A stretch of 64,000 nt of DNA from the NCBI RefSeq assembly GCF_004331175.1, contig NZ_SJOD01000006.1, positions 62,001 to 126,000 on the forward strand, read 5' to 3'. Position 1 is the stretch's first letter, and every line of letters begins with the position of its first letter. Shown here piece by piece: positions 38,447-47,844 of this stretch. The DNA is from Acinetobacter sp. ANC 4178 (lineage in GTDB: Bacteria > Pseudomonadota > Gammaproteobacteria > Pseudomonadales > Moraxellaceae). Under the pieces are notes generated by a model. The model was not told the DNA's origin. It did not search any database and saw nothing but the letters and a program-made list of their open reading frames with translations. The position numbers and the translations under genes were made by a program.

Positions 38447-39007
38447 CCATTTTGACCTACTTGCGATTTTTATTTAGCGCGTCCAATCTCGCTATTTAGA
38501 TAATCTTAAGTAAATTAGATCACAGTTACAAAGTTAAAACTCACTCAATATATTCATCAACATTATATATTTAAATAGTATTGATAATATGTTATTGTTT
38601 TAATATTCATTAACCAAAACTAGTGATAATTTTTAAATTGTAATAAATTATTAAAAAAATGAGGCAAATGGCTACAGAAAAACCAAATAAATAGTTGATA
38701 TTAAAATAAATTTAAATATATAAAATTAAAACAAACATCAGTCATCTAATTTAAAAAATCTTTATTTAATCAACCCACTCAATTTAAATCAAAAAATAAA
38801 CATAAATATAACTATATAAATTAAATATTATTTCATTTTAAAATTACAATTATTTAGATAATAAAATAGAGATAATAAAACTCAAATAAACCAAAATAAT
38901 TAATTATCTATAAAATTAATTAAAGAATTTAAATTATCACACATCTCCAATTTGATGGTAAATTACCATCAAATTTAGCCAGGCAATTAATAAGAATAAT
39001 TACACAA
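38447..39007. other. Very A+T-rich intergenic region upstream of the HfaABD-like operon
   Basis: About 560 bp, with 38520-38945 almost only A and T, and no reading frame of interest. Such DNA is typical of sites bound by H-NS-type silencers. The operon promoter is presumably near 38450-38560. A long inverted repeat closes the region at 38949-38975. Confidence 0.6.
38949..38975. repeat. 13-bp inverted repeat downstream of hemW
   Basis: AATTTGATGGTAA pairs with TTACCATCAAATT across one central base. It could be the hemW terminator (33 bp past the stop) although no T run follows, or an operator. Confidence 0.6.
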
Positions 39008-40207
39008 TTAAAGAAACTCTTCCAGCACCGAATTTAAAAACACATGCCCCTGCTCGGTACATGCCAAACGAGTTTCATCTTGCAGCATTAATTTTCGACT
39101 GCGCAACGAAGCCAAGGTTTCAGACAAATTATCTAAATTTAAACCTGTACGCTGTGCATAATTTTCGGCTGCAACCCCATCATTTAAACGCAAAGCATTC
39201 ATCATAAATTCAAATGGCAATTCATCTGCTTCAATCCGCTTAAACTGCACATGCTCCGCAGGGACTTTCGCTAAATAATCCTTGGGTAACCGAGTTTTCT
39301 GAAAACGATATACGCCGTCCGGCTGGGTAACTTTGCCATGTGCCCCTGCCCCAATCGCCAAATAGTCACCAAACTGCCAGTAATTCAAATTATGTGCCGA
39401 AGGTAATTCTTTACGCCATGCCGAAACTTCATAGTTAATAAAGCCTTGTGCTTTTAAATAGGCTTCGCCTTGAGCCTGAATTTCTTCCAGTACATCGTCT
39501 ACAGGTAAAATGGGTTGGGTTCTAAAAAAAACGGTATTCGGTTCAATGGTCAGTTGATACCATGAAATATGCGTTGCGCCATTTTCCACCGCGAGCTGCA
39601 AATCCAATAAGGCTTGTTCTAAAGTCTGCTCAGGCAAACCATGCATTAAATCTACATTGACTCGTTTAAATCCTGCATCACGTGCCAAACCGATTGCCGA
39701 AATGGCATCGGCATTACTATGAATACGGCCTAACTTTTTTAAATGCTCGGTATTAAAACTTTGTACCCCAATCGAGAGGCGGTTAATACCTGCTGTTAAA
39801 TAATCGGCAAAAGGATCATGCTCGACCGTACCCGGATTGGCTTCTAAGGTAATTTCACAATCGGCCTCAAAAGGCAGCAAAGCTTTTAATTGGCTAAATA
39901 ACCATTGATAACCTTGTGCCGAAATGAGCGAAGGCGTTCCGCCACCAATAAACACACTATGAATACTACGACCTTGAGCAAACGCCACTTGCGTTTTAAA
40001 GTCTTCGACCAAAGCCTGTAAATACTGTTGCTCCAAATCCAAAGACAGTTCGCCATCAGGTACTGCATGCGAATTAAAGTCGCAATACGGACACTTACGC
40101 ACACACCAAGGCATGTGAATATATAAAGACAACGGAATATTTGCAGGATGTAAATCTGTCAAGGAATCGACTCTAAAGCACAGCGGTAATCTTGCATATT
40201 TTAACAT
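39008..40207 (-). CDS. hemW: Radical SAM family haem chaperone HemW
   Basis: HemW inserts haem into target proteins; it is the HemN-like protein lacking coproporphyrinogen activity. The ATG at 40207 gives about 399 residues; a longer frame would run into the divergent gene at 40287 and is rejected. The cluster ligands are Cys35, Cys39 and Cys42 in HMPWCVRKCPYCDFNSH, then FIGGGTPSL, the GVQSFN motif, and LMHGLPEQT. It lacks the HemN-specific YNVAGPRYTSYP opening. Confidence 0.92.
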   Translation of the reverse strand: MLKYARLPLCFRVDSLTDLHPANIPLSLYIHMPWCVRKCPYCDFNSHAVPDGELSLDLEQQYLQALVEDFKTQVAFAQGRSIHSVFIGGGTPSLISAQGYQWLFSQLKALLPFEADCEITLEANPGTVEHDPFADYLTAGINRLSIGVQSFNTEHLKKLGRIHSNADAISAIGLARDAGFKRVNVDLMHGLPEQTLEQALLDLQLAVENGATHISWYQLTIEPNTVFFRTQPILPVDDVLEEIQAQGEAYLKAQGFINYEVSAWRKELPSAHNLNYWQFGDYLAIGAGAHGKVTQPDGVYRFQKTRLPKDYLAKVPAEHVQFKRIEADELPFEFMMNALRLNDGVAAENYAQRTGLNLDNLSETLASLRSRKLMLQDETRLACTEQGHVFLNSVLEEFL

Positions 40208-40286
40208 GACTGCATCAAGACACTTATGAAATCTGCGTGTATTTGGATTAGACTGATAAAAAGACAAGAAGAATGAATGGTTTAAA

Positions 40287-40748
40287 ATGCTGAAAATATC
40301 GAGCCAGTTGCTGTTTTTCTTACCGCTTGCATTCGGTATTGGCATTGCCATGACTTTTCAAACTGCCATTAACAGCCAATTAAGAGAACATTTGCATTCC
40401 CCGCTTCAAGCGGCTTTGTTGTCATTTACTGTGGGGACAATCGTCTTAGCACTATTGGTGCTGTTACAGCCCGTACCCAAACCTCATTTACAAGATTTTT
40501 CCAGTATTCCTGGATACCTATGGTTGGGTGGATGCTTAGGGGTTTATGCCATTAGTATAAGCATCTATACTGCCCCTAAATTAGGTTTTCTCACGTTCTC
40601 AGGTTTGGTTATTTTTGGTCAAATTCTGACGTCGATGATTTTTGACCATTTTGGTCTACTTGGTACCGACAAAACGCCTGTGAATTGGCAGCGTTTATTT
40701 GGTGGCGTCGTAATTTTTATTGGTGTGCTTCTCACTTTACAACGCTAA
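40287..40748 (+). CDS. DMT-superfamily small membrane protein (DUF606/YdcZ-like)
   Basis: A 153-residue protein with five hydrophobic segments, half the size of an EamA transporter. The FQTAINSQLREHLHSPLQAALLSFTVGTIVLALL opening fits the YdcZ/DUF606 family, whose members act as paired or single small exporters. It precedes abeM by 40 bp on the same strand, so the two may share a transcript. The substrate is unknown. Confidence 0.8.
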   Translation: MLKISSQLLFFLPLAFGIGIAMTFQTAINSQLREHLHSPLQAALLSFTVGTIVLALLVLLQPVPKPHLQDFSSIPGYLWLGGCLGVYAISISIYTAPKLGFLTFSGLVIFGQILTSMIFDHFGLLGTDKTPVNWQRLFGGVVIFIGVLLTLQR

Positions 40749-40789
40749 ATTTATTCTGACCAAGCACATAATGAAGATGAGTAATTTTT

Positions 40790-42139
40790 GTGTCTAATGT
40801 CATATCTACCCGCTATGAATTAAAACAACTTTTCCATTTAATGTTACCCATTTTGGTGACGCAATTTGCCCAAGCTGGTTTGGGATTAATTGATACCATT
40901 ATGGCTGGGCATTTATCCCCTAACGATTTAGCCTCTATTGCTGTTGCGGTCGGTCTGTGGATTCCTGTGATGCTACTGTTTAGTGGCATTATGATTGCGA
41001 CCACGCCTTTAGTCGCCGAAGCCAAAGGTGCACGCACTCCTGAAAAAATTGCCACTATTGCTCGTCAGTCCTTATGGGTCGCTTTTATTTTAGGAACCAT
41101 TGCAGGACTTATTTTACAGGTCATGCCCTTTTTACTGCCGTTGTTTGGCGTGCCCGAAAGCCTACAACCCAAAGCCAGTTTGTTTTTACATGCGATTGGT
41201 TTTGGTATGCCTGCCGTGACCATGTATGCGGCACTGCGGGGCTATTCTGAGGCTTTAGGTTATCCACGACCTGTCACTGCTATTAGCCTTCTAGCTTTAA
41301 TCGCACTGATTCCACTGAACTTTGTGTTTATGTATGGTTTAGGTCCTGTGCCTGAATTGGGCAGTGCAGGCTGTGGCTTTGCAACGGCCATTTTACAATG
41401 GTTGATGTTCCTCACCCTTGCCACCTATATTTTTAAAAGCAGCGCGTATAAAACCACACAAGTCTTTGCCCTATGGGAAAAAATTGACCCTTACTGGATC
41501 AAACGCATTTTAAAATTGGGTTTGCCAATTGGCTTAGCCATTTTCTTTGAAGTCAGTATTTTCAGTACCGCGGCGATTATTCTCAGTCCATTGGGTGATA
41601 CGATTGTCGCCGCCCATCAAATTGCAATCTCGATTACCTCACAATTGTTTATGATTCCCATGTCCTTAGCAATTGCCCTGACCATTCGTGTAGGGACCTA
41701 TTACGGTGAGAAAAACTGGGCCGCCATGCGCAAAGTGCAATCTGTCGGATTGGCTGCGGGCACCTGCTTTGCCCTCATTACCATGCTGCTGCTTTGGGTA
41801 TTCCGTGCCGAGATTATTGCCATTTATACGTCGGACTATGATGTGGCACACATTGCGATGTATTTGGTTTTATTTGCCATCGCCTACCAACTTATGGATG
41901 CTTGGCAAGTCAGTGCTGCGGGCTGTTTGCGCGGTATGCAAGACACCAAAGGGCCAATGTGGATCACCATGATTGCCTATTGGGTCGTGGCTTTTCCTGT
42001 CGGTATTTATTTGGCGCGCTTTACCCCGATGCAAGCGGCAGGTGTATGGGTGGGTTTGATTGTCGGTTTAACTGTGGCTTGTGTACTGTTGCTCAGCCGC
42101 CTCTATCTAAATAACCATCGCCTCAAACAGTCGGCTTAA
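40790..42139 (+). CDS. abeM: MATE-family multidrug efflux transporter AbeM
   Basis: A 449-residue, 12-helix MATE transporter that closely follows my recollection of Acinetobacter baumannii AbeM (448 residues), an H+-coupled exporter of fluoroquinolones, dyes and other cations. Family segments seen are ELKQLFHLMLPILVTQFAQ, GLIDTIMAGHLS, the Glu/Asp-bearing SEALGYPRPVT, and DAWQVSAAGCLRGMQDTKGP. The start is GTG at 40790 with AGATGAG about ten bases ahead. Confidence 0.92.
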   Translation: MSNVISTRYELKQLFHLMLPILVTQFAQAGLGLIDTIMAGHLSPNDLASIAVAVGLWIPVMLLFSGIMIATTPLVAEAKGARTPEKIATIARQSLWVAFILGTIAGLILQVMPFLLPLFGVPESLQPKASLFLHAIGFGMPAVTMYAALRGYSEALGYPRPVTAISLLALIALIPLNFVFMYGLGPVPELGSAGCGFATAILQWLMFLTLATYIFKSSAYKTTQVFALWEKIDPYWIKRILKLGLPIGLAIFFEVSIFSTAAIILSPLGDTIVAAHQIAISITSQLFMIPMSLAIALTIRVGTYYGEKNWAAMRKVQSVGLAAGTCFALITMLLLWVFRAEIIAIYTSDYDVAHIAMYLVLFAIAYQLMDAWQVSAAGCLRGMQDTKGPMWITMIAYWVVAFPVGIYLARFTPMQAAGVWVGLIVGLTVACVLLLSRLYLNNHRLKQSA

Positions 42140-42419
42140 CTGATTATCGTACTTCCTTGTATCTTGAATATGAGGAAGTACAGCTACACTCTGAATTTAC
42201 AACAATTTTCATCCCCTTCTGCCTTATTTCCATCCCCCCTTACACAATTGAATCTAATCCACTTTGACCAATATCACCTAAGACTCGATATAAAACTTGC
42301 TGATTTCAACCCAAGCTCTAAACATCTTCACGCATTTTAACAATTTAAAATAGGCAAACTTAGTTTTAACGCCTATGATCAAAAACACTCAAGACCGAGA
42401 TCTTTCCGAGGAACACTGT

Positions 42420-43721
42420 ATGGCTAAAACGACTCGTACACCTGGTCGTCGCTTTATGAAACTTGCCAGTATGACTGCAAGTATTGCCACCAAAACCGTG
42501 TCCAATTCGATTAGAAACTTTAATGCCGATGAAGAACAAAAAAATGCGGCACGTAGCCAATTGTTTCAGGATATTGGTATTCAGATTGCGGACACGCTCG
42601 GTGAGATGAAAGGCGCCGTGATGAAAGTCGGTCAAATTGCCTCACAATATAAAGATATTTTCCCACCTGAAGTGGCACGCGCGATTGCTAAACTGCAACG
42701 CCAAGCGCCCGCCATGCCTTTTGCCGAAATCAAAAAACAACTCGAAAAAGAACTGGGCAAACCTTTAGATCAAATCTTTAAACACTTCGATGAACAGCCT
42801 TTTGCCGCGGCCTCGATTGGTCAAGTGCATAAAGCCATCTTACCGCATGGTGAACAAGTGGTGGTGAAGGTGCAATATCCAGGGGTAGATGAAGCCTGTG
42901 AAAGTGATTTAAAACAGGTGCGACTGGCATTACGCCTTATGGGGGTTTTAAAGGTCGACCGTAAATTACAAGATCGTTTATTTCAGGAAATTCAAACCAG
43001 TTTAGACAATGAACTAAATTACCAGATTGAAGCACAGAACTTGGAAGTGGCTCGCACCTTCCATGAAAAACTCGACAGTAAAATTATTATTCCCAAGGTC
43101 TATCCCGACTACTCTTCTCGACATGTCCTGACTTTGAGTTTAGAAACTGGCGAAAGCATTGAAACTGCCAGTACATGGTCACAAAAGACCCGCAATGAAT
43201 TAGGCCGACGTTTACTACGTGCGATTGGGCAGGAAATTTTCTATCTGAAACGCTTTCACTGCGACCCACACCCAGGCAACTTCGCCTTCCGTGAAGATGG
43301 CAGTGTGATTATTTATGATTACGGCGGTGTGAAAGTGCTGTCTAATGAAATTGTGCATCATTTCAAACAATTGATCCAAGCCTCTCGTCGACAGAATATT
43401 TCCGAAATTGAACAGCAACTGAATGCCTTACACGCCATTGCTGAACAAGGCAAATTTCCTGAGCCTTTGTATAAAGCTTGGTTAGAAGTGTTAATGCGTC
43501 CGCTGACGACACAGTATGACTTTGCAGAAAATTCAGCGCATCATGATGGCATGGAGCTGGTGAAATCATCACTGAAATATTGGGATGTGTTTAAACCTTC
43601 TCCTGACACCTTAATGGTCAATCGCACCGTATCTGGACATTATTGGAATCTGATTCATTTAAAAGTAAATGACAATTTAAATGACGTTTTTGAAGCACTT
43701 GTCCCTTCCCCACACGCCTAA
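42420..43721 (+). CDS. ABC1/AarF/UbiB-like atypical kinase
   Basis: A 433-residue protein of the ABC1/ADCK family. Signatures are the KxGQ motif (VMKVGQIASQYKDIFPPE), the Ala-rich loop AAASIGQVHKA, the HCDPHPGNF catalytic-loop block and the YDYGGVK metal site. E. coli UbiB has the same fold but also C-terminal membrane helices; none is evident here, so this is a soluble paralogue. The ATG at 42420 follows GAGGA; an upstream ATG at 42375 lacks a ribosome binding site. Role in lipid or quinone metabolism is inferred from the family only. Confidence 0.88.
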   Translation: MAKTTRTPGRRFMKLASMTASIATKTVSNSIRNFNADEEQKNAARSQLFQDIGIQIADTLGEMKGAVMKVGQIASQYKDIFPPEVARAIAKLQRQAPAMPFAEIKKQLEKELGKPLDQIFKHFDEQPFAAASIGQVHKAILPHGEQVVVKVQYPGVDEACESDLKQVRLALRLMGVLKVDRKLQDRLFQEIQTSLDNELNYQIEAQNLEVARTFHEKLDSKIIIPKVYPDYSSRHVLTLSLETGESIETASTWSQKTRNELGRRLLRAIGQEIFYLKRFHCDPHPGNFAFREDGSVIIYDYGGVKVLSNEIVHHFKQLIQASRRQNISEIEQQLNALHAIAEQGKFPEPLYKAWLEVLMRPLTTQYDFAENSAHHDGMELVKSSLKYWDVFKPSPDTLMVNRTVSGHYWNLIHLKVNDNLNDVFEALVPSPHA

Positions 43722-43732
43722 CGAAGCTTCAT

Positions 43733-43764
43733 AAAAAGACCAATCGCATGATGGGTCTTTTTAT
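43733..43764 (+). terminator. Rho-independent terminator after the ABC1 kinase-like gene
   Basis: AAAAAGACC pairs with GGTCTTTTT across a 12-base loop. T residues follow on the plus strand, just before the Zur-box-like site. Confidence 0.75.
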
Positions 43765-43772
43765 TTGGATTA

Positions 43773-43795
43773 TTTATGTCATATTATAACATATC
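43773..43795. promoter_or_regulatory. Zur-box-like operator upstream of rpmE2
   Basis: A 23-bp near-palindrome whose core ATGTCATATTATAACAT matches the enterobacterial Zur consensus (GAAATGTTATANTATAACATTTC) at 18 of 22 defined positions by hand alignment. It lies 28 bp before the start of a zinc-independent L31 paralogue gene, a classic Zur target that is derepressed when zinc is short. Confidence 0.7.
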
Positions 43796-43822
43796 AATTA
43801 AGATTCGATAAGGAGTATAACC

Positions 43823-44077
43823 ATGCGTCCAAATATTCATCCCGAATATCGTGAAGTGCTGTTCCATGATACCAATGCCGATGCTTATTTTATTATTGGC
43901 AGTACCATGCACACAGCGCAGCAAAAAGAATATCAGGGACAGGTTTATCCTTATGTCAGCTTAGATATTTCCAGCGCCTCACATCCGTTTTATACAGGTG
44001 AAGTTCGTCAAGCCAGCAATGAAGGTCGTGTTGCTAGCTTCAACAAACGTTTTGCACGTTTTCAACGAAATCATTAA
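43823..44077 (+). CDS. rpmE2: 50S ribosomal protein L31 type B (zinc-independent paralogue)
   Basis: An 84-residue type B L31. It starts [16 protein letters not shown] and has the type B insertion; the CxxC zinc motif of ordinary L31 is absent (no Cys in the protein). It replaces zinc-binding L31 in ribosomes under zinc limitation, freeing zinc. Expression is probably controlled by the Zur-like site directly upstream. An AAGGAG ribosome binding site precedes the ATG, and a strong terminator follows. Confidence 0.95.
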   Translation: MRPNIHPEYREVLFHDTNADAYFIIGSTMHTAQQKEYQGQVYPYVSLDISSASHPFYTGEVRQASNEGRVASFNKRFARFQRNH

Positions 44078-44122
44078 AAATTAATCTAGATTTAAGTTTG
44101 GCGTTCTAAACTACAACTATTC

Positions 44123-44164
44123 AGAAGTCTAAGTCTCTATCCTCCACTTAGACTTCTTTTTTTT
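44123..44164 (+). terminator. Rho-independent terminator after rpmE2
   Basis: A perfect 12-bp stem (AGAAGTCTAAGT / ACTTAGACTTCT) with an 11-base loop, then seven or more T residues on the plus strand. Confidence 0.85.
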
Positions 44165-44166
44165 AC

Positions 44167-44550
44167 TTAAGTTTTTAATGGCAACAAATAGGAAAAAATA
44201 ACATAGCCCACGGCCAGAAGAATTACCCCAAAAATCACACTTGAAACAGCATAGCCAATTGCCCACATGGCTTGCCCTTCGCGCAATAAATTAAAGGTTT
44301 CTAAGCCGAAACTCGAAAATGTGGTGAAGCCCCCTAAAATACCCACCATTAAAAATAAACGTGCATTATTCTGTAAAGTTGGATATTGCTGACTAAAGGC
44401 AAAAAATACCCCTGCCAAAAAACAACCCAGCAAGTTAATACACCATGTTGCCCACGGAAAGGTCGAACTGGATTTAATGAAATAACTGCCCAAACCATAA
44501 CGAGAAACAGCACCGATTGCACCACCCAGTGCCACTAATAGCCAATTCAT
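44167..44550 (-). CDS. crcB: Fluoride exporter CrcB/FluC
   Basis: A 127-residue, four-helix dual-topology fluoride channel. Motifs are GGAIGAVSRYGLG, NLLGCFLAG and GGFTTFSSFGLET. No fluoride riboswitch was recognised upstream. It is convergent with rpmE2. Confidence 0.95.
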   Translation of the reverse strand: MNWLLVALGGAIGAVSRYGLGSYFIKSSSTFPWATWCINLLGCFLAGVFFAFSQQYPTLQNNARLFLMVGILGGFTTFSSFGLETFNLLREGQAMWAIGYAVSSVIFGVILLAVGYVIFSYLLPLKT

Positions 44551-44711
44551 GCCGATAGGATCTACATTAAATAAACCCTGTTATCCTCTTCTGATCCCGT
44601 ATTGTCAACGTTCCCTCTGATAAAATACGATGAGGAAAATATAAAAATCGTCCGAATTTAAACAAAACTTGTTATAGTCAGAACCCATTTTCTACTGTGT
44701 TTGAGGATATT

Positions 44712-45044
44712 ATGGCTCAGGACTTACTGGCACAATTACAATCAGGTGAAGCTAAATTTGCAGATGTATTGACGTATATCGAAGCGCGTTATACCCATAC
44801 CCCAACAGCATTCAAAAATGGACAGCACAACAATGCTGCAACTGAAAACCAAGGCAGTGCCAAAGTCTTTTCTTTTGCCAAGCTCAATGATTTAAATCCT
44901 GAGCAAACCTTGTCTTTATTTGCAGAGCACTATGCTGCGGTACTGGCAACACCTGAAGCAACAGATCATCAAAATATCCGCCAATTCATGCAAAATGGCT
45001 GGGCAGGCGTTGAATTTGAAGGGCAAGCATTAACTGCAAAATAA
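44712..45044 (+). CDS. HopJ-type domain protein
   Basis: A 110-residue protein of the HopJ 'type III effector' family (PF08888-like), recognised from the IEARYTHTPTAFKNG segment and the conserved N-Q-G-S-x-K-V-F-S-F-A pattern. Despite the name, the family is widespread in free-living bacteria with no type III system and none is visible here, so an effector role is not supported. The ATG at 44712 follows GAGGA four bases ahead; an upstream in-frame GTG is less likely. Confidence 0.75.
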   Translation: MAQDLLAQLQSGEAKFADVLTYIEARYTHTPTAFKNGQHNNAATENQGSAKVFSFAKLNDLNPEQTLSLFAEHYAAVLATPEATDHQNIRQFMQNGWAGVEFEGQALTAK

Positions 45045-45132
45045 TTGCACGCTCATCTGCCCAAAGCACTGTTCAAATTTATCCTTCACGTCACAATGAA
45101 ATAAAGGGTGAACAGTGCCTAGGCGCATCGAA

Positions 45133-45696
45133 TTAAGCTTTGACTTTCTCAATCCAGACAATAGATTTCACACGAAATAATTCACATGCGCCATCGCCTG
45201 TATCCGTTGGCGTTAAAGATGAACGCCAAACCAGATCTTTGTCTTTAACCTCGACCAAATCGCCCTGTAAGCGTACCAAATCTCCCCGTTTTACTTTCTG
45301 AATTTGCTGTGCAACCTGCGGATTGGCAGGAATAATGTGCATATTTGACACCATTTGCATGGCTTGCTCAGTTGGCACTGGCACTTTATCCATTTTCCAA
45401 TTCAAGTAGCGATCATACTGATTGACTGAAATATGACGGGCAATTTCAGGTTCTGCAAATAAACCCCAACTGACCGCATAATCAATCGGTGAAAACTTGG
45501 CTTGTTCATCATCGCTATAGGTTTTAGACCCCAAAATTCGGAAATCCCCCTTAAACGGCTGCAACACAGAAATCGATTGATCTTTAACAATCGGTGCCAA
45601 ACCCTTGGCAATATTATATTCAATCGAAGATGCCATTGAGCCTGTACTTAACATACTCAAACCCAATAATGACAGTGCAATGAGTCGAACGTTCAT
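45133..45696 (-). CDS. Hypothetical exported protein, 187 residues
   Basis: From the ATG at 45696 (AGAGGT ahead) the product begins with a Sec signal peptide (MNVRLIALSLLGLSML...GSMAS). The mature part includes DYAVSWGLFAEPEIARHISVNQYDRYLNW and ends VWIEKVKA. I recall similar uncharacterised proteins in gammaproteobacteria, but no named domain. A longer frame to 45846 is rejected for lack of a ribosome binding site. It is divergent from the methyltransferase gene. Confidence 0.7.
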   Translation of the reverse strand: MNVRLIALSLLGLSMLSTGSMASSIEYNIAKGLAPIVKDQSISVLQPFKGDFRILGSKTYSDDEQAKFSPIDYAVSWGLFAEPEIARHISVNQYDRYLNWKMDKVPVPTEQAMQMVSNMHIIPANPQVAQQIQKVKRGDLVRLQGDLVEVKDKDLVWRSSLTPTDTGDGACELFRVKSIVWIEKVKA

Positions 45697-45844
45697 GGCT
45701 ACCTCTTGCAATACATTTAAACCTGTTCTAGTGTCGATCTTACGCCTGAACCTCAGCTTAAAACTTGCAGAATTGGTAACAATATAGAAGAGTTTGGTCA
45801 CAACCACCCAATTCAACCGCCATTTAGAGTGAACAGATACCGCC

Positions 45845-46477
45845 ATGCTTTATCAGTTTTATCAACAACAGATTTTCCCTCACTTGCTGAATCAGGTCAT
45901 GCAAACGGCCAGTTTAATGGATAAACGGCGTGAGCTTTTGCTGCCCGTTGCAGGCGAAGTGCTCGAAATTGGCTTTGGGACAGGCATCAATTTGCCATTT
46001 TATCAAAATGTAGATTTACTCTACGCCCTCGAGCCTAATCAAGATATTTTTAAATTGGCCTCCAGCCGAATTTTTGCAAGTGATATCGACGTGCAGCATT
46101 TACAAGCCCGTGCGGAACATATTCCCTTAGCCGATCACTCTATCGACCATGTGGTGAGCACGTGGACCTTGTGTAGCGTAAAGCGACTGGATCAAGTCTT
46201 GCAAGAAATTCAACGTATACTCAAACCGAATGGTACTTTGCATTTGGTCGAGCATGTACTCAATACCGAGAAAAAAGGCATACGCCAATTGCAACATCTC
46301 ATCACACCTATTCAAAAACGTTTGGCTGATGGCTGCCACTTAAATCGCAATATTGAACTGGCATTGCTCAAAGCTGGTTTTCGCCTGACCCAATATGACT
46401 ATTTTTATGCCGAAGGTATTCCCAAAATTGGACAGCAAATGTTGTTGGCACATGCACAAAAAGCGTCGTCTTCTTAA
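45845..46477 (+). CDS. Class I SAM-dependent methyltransferase
   Basis: A 210-residue Rossmann-like methyltransferase. Motif I is VLEIGFGTGINL, with the acidic end of strand 2 at ALEPN and motif IV near VVSTWTLCSVKRLDQVLQEIQRILKPNG. It resembles the UbiE/YbaJ and phospholipid N-methyltransferase-like group. The substrate is unknown. Confidence 0.8.
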   Translation: MLYQFYQQQIFPHLLNQVMQTASLMDKRRELLLPVAGEVLEIGFGTGINLPFYQNVDLLYALEPNQDIFKLASSRIFASDIDVQHLQARAEHIPLADHSIDHVVSTWTLCSVKRLDQVLQEIQRILKPNGTLHLVEHVLNTEKKGIRQLQHLITPIQKRLADGCHLNRNIELALLKAGFRLTQYDYFYAEGIPKIGQQMLLAHAQKASSS

Positions 46478-46510
46478 ATGCTCTCCGTACAGGATTTAAG
46501 GCTATCGAGC

Positions 46511-46981
46511 TTAACTATCTTCAAAGTCAATCCGAATGGTCTCAAAACGGATTCGACCTTGCTGAATGGCTTGTGCAATCGCTTGCTGACCTTTGGTTAA
46601 GCGCGCACCGCCACTTTTAATATCAATCAGCACAATCTCAATATCATCGACTTTGCCTTGTCCATCGCGCAAATCGGTATAGCCATCAAAGACCACATAA
46701 TCTACAGGATCGCCTAAAAATTTGGCATCACTGGGTAAGTATTGAAACTCGGGTAAAATCGGGGCAAATTGTTCCGCCATTTTGCCTTTTAAAACTGCAC
46801 GGCTGGTATTCACGCTGCGTTTTTGTGCCTGAGTAAGAGCTTGCTGATGTTCCAGTTGTAACTCCGCAATATAGCGTTCATATTCAGCTTTAATTTTACC
46901 GTTACGGGTTTGACTTAAAATGAGTGTCGTCAGTACAACCCCAATACATGCCCCTATCAGCATCGCCATCCAAATCGACAT
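46511..46981 (-). CDS. Holliday junction resolvase-like endonuclease family protein (COG4741-like)
   Basis: A 156-residue protein with one N-terminal membrane helix (MSIWMAMLIGACIGVVLTTLIL), a short coiled coil (KIKAEYERYIAELQLEHQQAL), and a restriction-endonuclease-like C-terminal domain with GKMAEQFAPILPEF, DPVDYVVFDGY and IVLIDIKSGGARL (D...D-x-K, the PD-(D/E)xK pattern). Membrane anchoring of a nuclease domain is typical of this family. Function unproven. Confidence 0.75.
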   Translation of the reverse strand: MSIWMAMLIGACIGVVLTTLILSQTRNGKIKAEYERYIAELQLEHQQALTQAQKRSVNTSRAVLKGKMAEQFAPILPEFQYLPSDAKFLGDPVDYVVFDGYTDLRDGQGKVDDIEIVLIDIKSGGARLTKGQQAIAQAIQQGRIRFETIRIDFEDS

Positions 46982-47092
46982 GCATTCTTCCTAATTTCAA
47001 ATAAATTTTGACTTACAACTTTTGTCCTGTGCCCTAGTCTTCGCACAAAAGAATGATATGCTAGGACTGAACAGAATTAAATCTTTAGGGTC

Positions 47093-47737
47093 ATGAAAAC
47101 AATTTTAATTGCCAATCAAAAAGGGGGTTGTGGGAAAACTATCACAGCGATTAGTCTTGCCGCAGCATTAGCACAAAAAGGCTATAAAGTTGCTCTGGCC
47201 GATGCGGATAATCAGAAATCGGCGCGTCAGTGGCTGAAACAACGCCCTGAAACTGCTGCCAACATTCAAAGTCTGGATTGGCGTCAGGACAAGTCCGTCG
47301 GTGAAAGTCCAAAAAACATTGAGTATCTGGTCATTGATGCACCTGGCGCATTATCAGATAGTCAGGCTGAACAACTGATCAGTGAAGCCCATGCCATTAT
47401 TACGCCCTTGCAGCCTTCATTTTTCGATATTGATAGTACCCGTCGTTTCTTAAAACATTTGCAAGAGATTAAACGGATTCGTAAAGGAAAAGTGCAGATT
47501 TTACTGTTGGCCAACCGCGTTAAAGCCAATACATCGGGTTCAAAAGAAATTCAAGATTTTTTCAGCAAAATTGAACAACAACCTGTCGCATGGATTTCAG
47601 AACGTACCGCTTATGGGCAACTGGCTATGCAAGGTTTAACCGTATTTGATAAATCTCAGAAAAACTATTTAACCCTGCAAAGTCAATGGCAGCCTGTATT
47701 GAACGCCATTATTGATGATCCCAGCGAGTGGTTCTGA
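47093..47737 (+). CDS. ParA-family ATPase
   Basis: A 214-residue ParA/MinD-type ATPase with a deviant Walker A motif KGGCGKT (residues 10-16) and DAPGALSD as Walker B. No parB or partner gene sits beside it, so it is an orphan of the short ParA type that places cellular cargo instead of segregating plasmids. Cargo unknown. Confidence 0.85.
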   Translation: MKTILIANQKGGCGKTITAISLAAALAQKGYKVALADADNQKSARQWLKQRPETAANIQSLDWRQDKSVGESPKNIEYLVIDAPGALSDSQAEQLISEAHAIITPLQPSFFDIDSTRRFLKHLQEIKRIRKGKVQILLLANRVKANTSGSKEIQDFFSKIEQQPVAWISERTAYGQLAMQGLTVFDKSQKNYLTLQSQWQPVLNAIIDDPSEWF

Positions 47738-47844
47738 TTTTTCAGGATAATACGGCCCCGTCGAGATTATGTGAAACTTACCGAGCACTCATTTTCGAGT
47801 GTGCTGTTTTCGGTTAAGATGAGTTTGACCCTTAATATTGATCA

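Noticed and set aside
40208..40351. Upstream extension of hemW
   Set aside because: It would overlap the divergent DMT gene start and adds residues absent from HemW proteins.
44551..44650. Fluoride riboswitch ahead of crcB
   Set aside because: The conserved riboswitch core could not be found in the upstream sequence.
44697..45044. Type III secretion effector role for the HopJ-like protein
   Set aside because: No secretion system is visible and the family is common in non-pathogens; the name is historical.
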